DNA from: Iris pallida
Taxonomy: Eukaryota > Streptophyta > Magnoliopsida > Asparagales > Iridaceae
Assembly: GCA_029216955.1 (NCBI GenBank)
Contig: JANAVB010004000.1
Location: forward strand, 2,405,442 to 2,469,441
Length of the DNA stretch: 64,000 nucleotides
Direction: 5' to 3'
Of the stretch, positions 54,412-64,000 are shown in pieces. Every line of letters begins with the position of its first letter. The first letter of the stretch is position 1. A program made the position numbers and the translations under genes. The notes under the pieces are model-generated. The model was given only the letters and a program-made list of their open reading frames with translations, was not told the DNA's origin and made no database searches.

Positions 54412-56509
54412 TGTCATGCCCCGATCCCGCAGAGTCCTTTCGTCCTCGCTTCGGACTCTTTTAGACCGATCGTCCTCGCTAAGGCGTGATGCCGTACAAG
54501 CCTAAGTTGCGCTTGCACAAGCCAACACCTGAAGCAAGACAAGATAGACAAGATTGACAATACGCAGCTGAACATATTGCAGATATTTGAAGCAGCAGCG
54601 GACATATTTCAGAATACATGCATTGAACACAATGGTAACAAGAAACAATTCTCTTTTATTGATTTCATTTGAACAGATTACAAGCGCTCGATTCTCTCTG
54701 ATACAATGTTATATTCTCTCAGAACTTTACAGATTACAACGATCCAGTTCCCATATATTACATCCCTTTATATACAAAATCAACTTTTGCAACAGATGTC
54801 ATCTCTTGGCATCTCTTCTGATTTTTGGCTCCTAAGGATGAGGCTCGGGCTATCACTTTCGAACTATCCTTCTCGTTGCATATTGCACCTGCATACAGAC
54901 TTATGGTGGGTCAGTATATCAGCATACTGGTGAATTATGAACAAAGGGCTACATTCTTCTGAAACAATCACTGTTTATTTAGTGAAAAAACATTTTCTTG
55001 TGATGTGATCTTGCTACTTTTACCTATGTTCATTCCATGCATACAAAGTCAGTTTACATCTCTTTTGAAAACATATTTGAAAAGCCACAACATTTCATGT
55101 CAAGCATACAAGGGACTATTCATTTCCAAGCACTATGACTATTCATTTCTATGGAGTGTGCAGCGTATTTCATGAGCATAATCATTTCTTTGTTCAAGCA
55201 ACTCTTAGGGACAATTTTAAGCACGATACCATATCTTTTCTTTAGAAGGGACACAGCATTTCATTGTATAGATAAATCTTTGCAAGCAATTCATGTCAAA
55301 GACTTAAGTAGTATATATGTATCACTTTTAAGTGATTCTTACCATAGCTGACCGTCCATCCCTGCACAAGACAAGGATTAGCATAAACATGATAAAACTA
55401 ATATTTTTCTCTGTTCGTCTTTGCATCGTTAGCTCTGAACAAAACATTTTTTTACCGACTTATGCAACTCGATTGGCAGCTGTGACGCAAGGCTCAGCTC
55501 TGCACTAATATATACGTAGACCAGTAGTTGTGATGCTCCAGGTCCGCTTGTACCGATAACGCACATACTAGCAACTGTGCGCATGGTTCAACTCTTCACC
55601 AACCAACACTTATCTATATGATGGTCCATGGGAAACCCATGATTTAGCCGCTGTGACTCTTGGGTTCAGCTTGTCGCTAGTGGACACTCTATACACCCCT
55701 TGGTCTCTTTACCGCAGGGTGTTACTCTATCCCCCTAGGCCGAACGGCTCCAGTGCCCCGAAACCGGTCGTGAGGATCTATACTTGTGCATAAGTTTTCT
55801 AAGACCAATGCAAATGCAGCTATCAGATAAAACTATCATGCATCAATCGAGCAACTTGTAAACATTTACATCTTCTTCTTTTTCATGCAATCGAGCCAGT
55901 AGCTCTACTCTTTTCTCTATACGGACAAGCCGTATCATCTCTTTTGTACAATGTGCCATCTCTATACATCTCTATCTTTAAAGCAACGATCGGGGGACAA
56001 TAAACGATTTCTGTTTAAGTAAGCACGATAACAAAAGCATGAACTCTACTCTTGATAATCGTACTCTATTCAGGGACATGAAAATATTCTCTTTTCTTTT
56101 CTTATTAAGCATGGCAACAGTTCATTCATTCGAGGCATATTTCTAATTTAGCACAACATCAACTCATTGATTTAACATGGCAACATTTTATCGATCAAGG
56201 CAATATTCATTTCTTAACAAGACATCATGTTGTTTCTTATTAGCATACAATAATTCTTCTTCTTAGCATACAGGTTAACTCTTTTCTTATTTTTAGCATA
56301 GCAACATGTGAAATCCTTTACAAACATACTCGATGATTACCATCTTATTATTAGCCACAACATTCGTTTAAAAACTCAGATTCTTATTAGTCGCAAGCGA
56401 ATCATAAAATGAGTCTTTGTCCATTCACCTAGATCAATCGTCTTCTGTTACAGAGCCAGTAATCCAATCTTTCTGTCTATCTAGTGCCTTCGCGGAGTGG
56501 GGCACTACA
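54412..56509 (-). repeat. LTR (3') of the non-autonomous element
   Basis: Plus strand TGTCATGCCCCGATCCCGC to GGGGCACTACA. No protein-coding frame of note. Confidence 0.9.
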
Positions 56510-56827
56510 TAATTACCAACCGAAAAAAGTTTCATCCTCGAAAGTTAAGAAGAAACTTACGATATCCATAGAAGCGATAGTCCTCATCCTTCGCCCTTAT
56601 TAATCGATAAAACTCTCAATTCAGATCATATCAAAACTATTGTTCGATAAAGCATTTCAATCTCAATCAATCCAATCGATAAAACATATGCCAGCATCAT
56701 AAAAATATTTACGAACTTATTGTATGGAACGTTCATCTCATTGATGATATCAAGCAGGCAAGTAAATTTTGATCAGGGAAACATCTTCGAATTCAATCTA
56801 ATCAACAATTGGCCAGAGGATCGTGTT

Positions 56828-56839
56828 GCTCTGATACCA
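56828..56839 (-). other. tRNA-Met primer-binding site of the non-autonomous element
   Basis: Inverted TGGTATCAGAGC, three bases from the 5' LTR at 56843. Confidence 0.85.
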
Positions 56840-56842
56840 CTT

Positions 56843-58874
56843 TGTCACGCTCCGATCTCGCAGAGTCCTTTCGTCCACTCTTCTGACTCTTTGAGACCGT
56901 CCTCGCTAAGGTGTGATACCATGCAAGCCTAAGTTGGGCTTACACAAGGCCAAGACCTGAAGTAAGACAAAATAGACAAGATTGACAATACGCAGCGGAA
57001 CATATTGCAGATATTTGAAGCAGCAGCGAACATATTTCAGAATACATGTATTGAACACAATGGTAACAAGAAACAATTCTCTTTTATTGATTTCATTTAA
57101 ATATATTACAAGCTCTCGATTCTCTCTGATACAATGTTATATTCTCTCAAAACTTTACAGGTTACAATGATCCCGTTCCCACACATTACATCCCTTTATA
57201 TACAAAATCAACTCTTGCAACAGATGCCATCTCTTGGCATCTCTTTTGATTTCTGGCTCCTGAGGATGAGGCTCGGGCTATCGTTTTCAGACTATCCTTC
57301 TCGATGCATATTATACCTGCATACAGACTGATGGTGGGTCAGTATATCAGCGTACTGGTGAATTGTAAACAAAGGGCTACATTCTTCTGAAATGATCACT
57401 GTTCATTTAGTCAGTTTACAACTCTTTTGAAAATATCTTTGAAAAGGCACAATTTATTTCTTTACATTTCGTGTCAAGCATATAAGGGACTATTCATTTT
57501 CATGCACTATGACTATTCATTTCTGTAGAGTGCGCAGCGTGTTTCATGAACATAATCATTTCTTTGTTCAAACAACTCTTAGGGATAATTTTAAGCACGA
57601 TACCATATATTTTCTTTAAAGGGGATATAGCATTTCATTGTATAGATAAATCTTTACAAGCAATTTATGTCAAAGACTTAAGCAGTATATATGTATCACT
57701 TTTAAGTGATTCTTACCATAGCCGACCGTCCATCCCTGCATAAGATAAGGATTAGCATAAACTTGATAAAACTAACATTTTTTTATGTTCGTCTCTGCAA
57801 CGTTAGCTCTCAATAAAACATTCTTTTACCGACTCATGCAACTCGATTGGCAGCTGTGACGCAAGGCTCATCTCTGCACTAATATATACGTAGACCAGTA
57901 GTTGTGACGCTCCGGATCAGCTTGTACTGATAACGCACATACTAGCAACCGTGCACGTGGTTCAGCTCTTCCCCAACCGACATTTATCTATATGATGGTC
58001 CATGGAAAACCTATGATTTAGCCGCTGTGACTCTTGGGTTTAGTTCGTCGCTATTGGACACTCTATACACCCCTTGGTCTCTTTACCGCAGGGTGTTACT
58101 CTATCCCCCCTAGGCCGAACGACTCCGGTGCCCCGAAATCGGTCGTGAGGATCTATACTTGTGCACAAGTTGTCCAAGACCAATACAAATACAGCTATCA
58201 TATAAAACTATCATGCATCAATCGAGCAACTTGTAAACATTTACATCTTCTTCTTTTTCATGCAATCGAGCCAGTAGCTCTACTCTTTTCTCTATACGAA
58301 CAAGCTGTAGCACAATGTGCCATCTCTATACATCCCTGTCTTTATTGCAACGATCGGAGGACAATAAACGATTTCTGTTTAAGCAAGCACGATAACAAAA
58401 GCATGAACTCTACTCTTGACAATCATACTCTATTCAGGGAAATGTAAACATTCTATTTTCTTTTCTTATTAAGCATGGCAACAGTTCATTCATTCGAGGC
58501 ACATTTTTAATTTAGCACAGCATCAACTCATTGATTTAACATGGTAACATTTTATCGATCAAGGCAACATTCATTTCTTAACAAGGCATCATGTCGTTTC
58601 TTATTAGCATACAACAATTCTTCTTCTTAGCATACAGGTTAACTCTTTTCTTGTTCTTAGCATAGCAACATGTGAAATCTCTTACAAACATACTCAATGA
58701 TTACCATCTTGTTATTAGCCACAACATTCGTTTAAAAACTCAGATTCTTATTAGGCGCAAGTTAATCATAAAATGAGTCTTTGTCCACTCACCCAGATCA
58801 ATCATCTTCTGTTGCAGAGCTAGCAATCCGATCTTTTCTATCTATCTAGTGCCTTCGCAGAGCGGGATACTACA
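56843..58874 (-). repeat. LTR (5') of the non-autonomous element
   Basis: Plus strand TGTCACGCTCCGATCTCGC to GCGGGATACTACA. Small indels against the other LTR, e.g. a stretch present near 55000-55050 and missing near 57410. Confidence 0.9.
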
Positions 58875-58879
58875 ACTAT

Positions 58880-60182
58880 CACCTCTATTCTTACTTCCTC
58901 TATTATTAACAAGCCTTATTATAGTTACACAGAGAAAAAGAAGAAGTTAGCTAGCCTTGATGCAAAAGCAAAGCATGCTTTCTATTGTGCTGTAGACTTT
59001 AATGTATTCAATCTCATTACTACTTGCACAATATCTCATAAAATTTGGAAACTTCTTGAAGCTACTTATGAGTGCAGGTACGAAAGCAGTACTAGCGACT
59101 CCAGAGAGGAGGATAGTCTTCATAATGAGGCAATTGTTTGCATGATGGCATCAAGATTTAAGGTTCAACACAACCCTATATATGAAGAAGATCTTGTATA
59201 TGACAACTGCAAGAAGATAGGCCACATCAAAGAAGATTATAGTACTGCTAGAAAGGAGAGTCACTATGAACGATCAAACAAAAGAAGGTCATCATCTCAC
59301 AAGTACTCTACCACGAGCACATGGTGTAAAAGCGAGACAAGCGAATCTGAAGAAAAAAAGAGACCTCGTCAAGTTGCAAATATATGCTCAATGGCATTAT
59401 CCAACGAGGTACAAGACAACTCTATTCTTGAAAAGGGTGAATTTTCTTATGATGAGCTATCTGATGCTTTTAGTGATCTGTTGGAAGAACACAAGAAAGT
59501 ATTAGATAAGTATAAGGAAGCTAGAAAGGATATTATATCCTATAAGCATGAGAATGAAAAGCTTACTTGCTTATTAAGTGATGCTATAAATACTTCTACT
59601 TCTGATAATTCTATTGATATTTCCACACTTGAGTTTAGATTGCATGAAGCACTTGACTACTTTGAGAAAAGCACTCAAGAAAATGCTAGACTTAATGAGG
59701 AATTAGAAACAGAAAAGAAGAAGTATTATGTTGCTTTATGTAGAATTGATGCTCTTACTGTTACATATGATGAGATCTGTGCTAACTCTAAAATATTAGA
59801 GATTAGATTGGGAAAGCAGGTAGTACAACCTATGACTCAGTCTAACACAAGACACGTGACACATCACAAAATCACACACGACAGATCTTTTATAAAGGAA
59901 GCACGCAAAGCTAAGGTTAAACATAACCATGCTTTTTATTATAGTCAATCACGCAAGACATATCATACCGCACGTTCTCATACTGCTGCACATAGCCCTA
60001 ATGTTAATACTTTTTGTCATTATTGCGGCATGAATGGACACATTTCTAATCATTGTCAGATTAGAAAGCTAGTTGATATGAACTTGTGCAAATGGGTTCC
60101 CAAAGCTAATAAATATGGATCTAAGTTTTGGATACCAAGGTCTTCGCCTCTTAATGTAGATGAAGCTTCTTATATCAAATAG
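58880..60182 (+). CDS. gag: Sirevirus-like Gag, main part
   Basis: Open without a stop from the insertion edge to TAG at 60180; the longest internal ATG start is 59142. It begins with TITSILTSSIINKPYY and a KIWKLLEATYE capsid segment, then moves abruptly to a knuckle-like YDNCKKIGHIKEDY (both outer Cys are Tyr), a Ser/Lys-rich stretch, and a long Lys/Glu/Leu coiled coil (about residues 190-320, LLEEHKKVLDKYKEARKDI). A second knuckle, CHYCGMNGHISNHC, is intact, and KWVPKANKYGSKFW is near the end. The coiled-coil extension is typical of Sirevirus Gag. Part of the capsid looks deleted, and no pol follows. Confidence 0.75.
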
Positions 60183-63100
60183 AACCATGGAGCATGTTGG
60201 TGATTGCAAAGCTACAACAGTTATCTTCCAAACAATTGTACCAACATATGTGTGGTCACTAGAACCACTTTGATAACATGCTTCATAAATAGTTTTTAAT
60301 ATCTAGCATGTTCTTATTGATGTTTTCTATTAGCTCTCATTGATATCTTTTAATTGTTTATCATTTATGTGAGTTATAATCCTAGCATGACTAGTTGTTT
60401 AGCTTAAATGATTATTTCACACTATATAGTCTTTTACTCATTTTCTATTTATGTGATATGTCATATTTATCTATGTATGCTCTTTACTCTTAGTCTTTAT
60501 CTATGAAGCACACATACCACTCTAGTCTATAGGAGCTAGAGTTAATGTGTTTTTGACTCTCCGTCTTTAATATTTCTCAAATGGTCACTTCTTAACGATT
60601 TGTCTTTAACATGTCATATTTACTTTAATCGGTATTTTGTGAGTATGTGTGTTTAGCACAAGTCTCGTTTTACTCAAAAAATATATACATATATTTTTAT
60701 GTTAACCTTGTGCTTGCATAATATATTCATTATTGATTCTTATATCTTATTTTGAGTAACTTCTTATGAAACAATTACATCTTTGCTCAATAAAGCATAT
60801 TTATACATGTTCTTGATCTTGTGATAATTTTTCAAGGTTTATTAAGGATACATGAGTACTTCATATATTATTATTTATATATTGCTCATATATTTTATTG
60901 ATATATACTTTTGTATAAATATCTTTATAGGGGAATATTGAGTTTAGCTCAAGTTCTATATTATTTTGAAAAGTATTTAATTATACTTGTTATCTTCAAA
61001 CTTATGCTTACCTCATACTTCAGCTATTGATTACTTTGAGCAAATTTGTGTTCTTCTCCCTTTTAGCTTCTTCCTCAAAGCCTCTCTTAATGATATTTTT
61101 CTTGGCTTTTTGGTTGACATTTTTGGATACATGACTCTTATATTTGGATTATGTCATGTATGTCTTTTTTTTAGTCTCCTAACTTTCGATATTTGTTTGT
61201 TTTATATCTTTAAGTTGGGGCTTCGAGAAGAACTATTTATAAATGTCTTTCTCATGATGATTTGTGTAAGAAGCACAAGATTGTCTTACTTTATTTTTTT
61301 TATTTTTTCTAATTTATTAGTGCACATGTTTAGTCTATATATTTATCTCTATAAGTGCACTTTGAAAATGTTTTTGAAAATATTCTTAGCAATCTTGATG
61401 ATCATTCTTTGCTCATTCTTTGGGGTATTTACTTCTCTTATATTTAGGGATTCTAGATATCGATGTTGTTTGATGATACAACATATATTCCTTTAAATCT
61501 AAGTTCTTAAAAGTAAAGATTATTTTAGATACAAGCCGAAAGGGTCCTTCTGTCATACAGGTGTAAATAGTCTGAAGCGACACGGTGTACTAGTCTTTAG
61601 ACTACCGCTAGCTGGGAACTGGCCCCTACAGCTAATCCAAAGTGATCAATACTTTATAGACTTAAGATTTATTAAGGTCTACTTGCAACTATTATGTAGT
61701 TCTGGATCCAAGGCACTGAACCCAGTCCCCTAGGTTCCAGAATACATCAGCATATCTAGGCCCTATTTTTGATTTATAAATATTTTATATTTTATTGTTA
61801 CCCAATAATTTTGTGGCACATATAAGGATATATGTATTGGATACATCTTATGCTTATAGCTACAAATGATTTAATTCTTTTGTTGTTGTTTGAGATCTTT
61901 CGATTTCAGTAGAAGCACTTATTTTTGTATTCTCTAAAATGATCTATAATCTTGGATTGATCTCAACTCTAAGCAAAGAGATATGGATTTCATCTTTAGA
62001 TTTGGACTTTTATTTTGATGGACAATATTATCTTTTTATATTTTTCACAAAAGGCAACATGTATTGATCTAACTTTTCTATTGTGAGATTTTATTGCATA
62101 GATCAATTTATGTCGTCTTTTACGATTACTCATCGTATTTTTATTTATATATGCTAAATTAAAATATATTTTCATCTTAAGTGTTCATTTAATGGATATT
62201 ATCTCATTTGTCTAAAGATGATTGTTTTTCTTATTCATGATATTTTTCAAGATTTTATTATTCTCTTTTTATTCAAGTTACTAACTGCTTATAGCAGTAA
62301 TTCTTTGTTGGGGAGAAGTTAGTTTAATTTCTCTCTCTCAAAGCGTTTCTTTTTTAAAAACCTACGGTTGATATCGTGCTACGGCTTTAAAAGGGAAGAA
62401 ATAAACTTTGATAAGAAGACCTAATATTTTGATGAATCAGTTTTCTACTTCTGGAAATATTTCTCTGAAATTTAAATTTGTTATTAATTTTGGATATAGC
62501 CATGAAAATAGGGAGCAGTTAATTGTTTCAAATCAATTATTCTCCTAACATGCCATATATCTAGAATACTATTTATTCTGGACATTTATCTAGTATTATT
62601 TTTATTTACTTAAAATGGGCTATGGATCTTTTATTAAAGCTACTTTTCGTGACACAAAAGTTTTGAATCATCAGTTGTGAGTCTGAGGACTAAACGGACG
62701 CATTTGAACATTCAATAGGACAAATTTTTATAGTGAATTTCGTATTTCAAATGTCTTCTAATTTTTTTAAGCTGTCCGTTACTCGAATACTATTATTAAG
62801 GCAATTTTCAAAAGAAAATTTACTGTCTTGAAATTATTTTTGTTATTTGAATATATATTTTTCATTGGAGACATATTTTGTTTGTTTCATCTTTAAGAAT
62901 TTATTATATATTTCTTTTACTTGCCTAAAGATGATATTTGTTTCAAGTTTGGAACTTTATATGCATTTGGTCAAAGGAAAGAAATATGCATATCTTGGAT
63001 ATTCCTTAGATCTTGTGATTATTTATTTAATCTATTTTTTAATATAAATTATTTTTGAACTAGATACGCATATTTTAAGGGGGAGCAAATCAATTGTTTC

Positions 63101-64000
63101 AATTTATTTACATTTTTAATATGTGGTATACCTAGTTCAATCATGGACCTACTGTCTATTTTTTTAATTCTTATCGATTGTGTTCATGATATTTTTATGA
63201 GAGAATATATGATTATTATTTCTTCTTGATTCTCTTATTTTACGAGTTTTTTTAAATTATCTTGCCAAATATATTTAGTTTTGATGATTCTTTGAGTTTA
63301 AATTGATTTGGCTTTTCTTATTAAGATTTTATCTCAAAGTTCATGATTATCTTATTTAGACTGAACATACTTTGCGGGGGGGGGGGGGGGGGGCCTTCAA
63401 GTCGACTGAATTTCTCCTTCTCAAGTATTTTGTCTCCATTACCTTCTTGTTTATCTAATAAATATTCATATATCATGTTATGGTAATTGAGTTCAAATGC
63501 ATGAACTTTGATATAGATTTTGGTACATCTGCTTTGATTTCTTTTCAATGATTATATTCTTTATAGAAGTGATTCACTATTTTGTATGGACAAAGTGTGA
63601 ATCATATTTTTATCATTGTTAAAAGTCTTATTATATCTTCTAAATATTCTATATTTGGTATTTTATATTGTCATACTAGATCTGTGAATTTTTTTCTCTT
63701 ATGGATTATTTATGACCAATGATTGATTTCTACTTATTGGTTTCCTTCAAAACTATAGTTATATTCTTTCTTAGACTGTGTTTTGAATGATTTGTTTCCA
63801 AATTCTACCATGATCGTTGTTCATGATTATTTCTTATAGCTTATTACGGGGGAGCTTATTTTTTGATCATGTCAAAGGGGGAGAAATAAGTTTAAGTTAG
63901 CAAAGAATTTTTTTTAGTAATATGTGTTTATTAGTTATATATGCATCTATTGTATCTATCTTTAACTTAACCGATTTGCCATAATAAAAAAGGGGGAGAT
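60183..64000 (+). other. Sirevirus-like 3' non-coding region, no pol seen
   Basis: T-rich DNA without integrase, RT or RNase H motifs in any frame. It contains a series of Sirevirus-style polypurine motifs: AAGGGGGAG at 63077, CGGGGGAGC at 63847, AAAGGGGGAG at 63874 and AAAAAAGGGGGAGAT at 63986. The 3' LTR must lie beyond the window. A 169-codon hydrophobic frame at 60987-61496 is not supported as a gene. Confidence 0.6.
63376..63393 (+). repeat. G18 homopolymer
   Basis: Eighteen consecutive G between two purine-tract motifs of the Sirevirus-like 3' region. It could be a polypurine tract expanded by slippage or a sequencing-length artefact. Confidence 0.9.

Larger units (their letters stand above)
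54412..58874 (-). mobile_element. Non-autonomous LTR element with 333-bp interior
   Basis: Complete insertion with ACTAT on both sides (54407-54411, 58875-58879). Two LTRs, 54412-56509 (2098 bp) and 56843-58874 (2032 bp), are collinear with substitutions and small indels. The interior, 56510-56842, has no coding capacity. On the minus strand the 5' LTR ends GTGACA and is followed by AAG and TGGTATCAGAGC; the other side has the chromovirus-like CGAGGATGAAACTTTTTTCG polypurine region. Ty3/gypsy-derived, mobilised in trans. Confidence 0.9.

Noticed and set aside
60987..61496. 169-codon hydrophobic frame that might look like an envelope-like protein
   Set aside because: The DNA is strongly T-rich, which makes Phe/Leu/Ile frames by chance; there is no signal-peptide-plus-domain pattern and no homologous frame elsewhere in the window.

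Overview
The window is plant genomic DNA made almost entirely of nested and decayed LTR retrotransposons. The signatures are Ty3/gypsy chromovirus (Tekay-type) Gag, protease, RT, RNase H, integrase and C-terminal chromodomain; Ty1/copia RNase H and a Sirevirus-like Gag with zinc knuckle and coiled coil; tRNA-Met primer sites (TGGTATCAGAGC); 5-bp target-site duplications; and abundant (TA)n. I found no intact cellular gene, rRNA, tRNA or CRISPR array. The only candidate host coding DNA is a short spliced exon remnant on the minus strand near 25.0-25.3 kb. The species cannot be named from the sequence; a TE-rich flowering plant fits.

Layout. 0-4.3 kb: AT microsatellites, a plus-strand gypsy LTR fragment ending at 2888, a 157-bp palindrome, a (TG)n tract and the first part of a copia-like LTR. 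4337-22805: a two-bodied Tekay element, LTR-body-LTR-body-LTR, flanked by TAATC on both sides and inserted into that copia-like LTR. 23.4-24.4 kb: a minus-strand TRIM. 25.0-25.3 kb: the exon remnant. 25.6-35.4 kb: the 3' part of a minus-strand copia element (LTR, 3' untranslated region with a hairpin array, RNase H), interrupted by a 4.0-kb solo LTR (ACATG duplication) and a 2.8-kb Tekay solo LTR (GTGTC duplication). 35.4-39.1 kb: a truncated minus-strand Tekay element (3' LTR plus integrase). 39.1-47.4 kb: a minus-strand gypsy element with LTRs over 4 kb and only a gag gene between them. 47.4-49.1 kb: the 5' part of a decayed plus-strand gypsy element. 49.1-64.0 kb: a plus-strand Sirevirus-like element inserted into it. 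Its LTR carries a 3.6-kb solo LTR (ACTGG duplication), and its gag carries a complete non-autonomous element with two 2-kb LTRs and only 333 bp between them (ACTAT duplication).

How the parts relate. The elements are mostly dead: the two Tekay bodies carry different lesions and share one integrase frameshift, so they probably moved using proteins supplied by a relative. The most unexpected signal is inside the LTRs. Several Tekay-type LTR subfamilies carry, near the 3' end, a short open frame that follows a splice-acceptor-like CAG in one shared phase and ends in TAG. It encodes an FGAAPEDLP-like peptide in the 2.5-3-kb LTRs and an acidic TYYG-containing peptide in the 3.6-4-kb LTRs. The long LTRs also share dense TTGAC (W-box-like) arrays and GACACG clusters.
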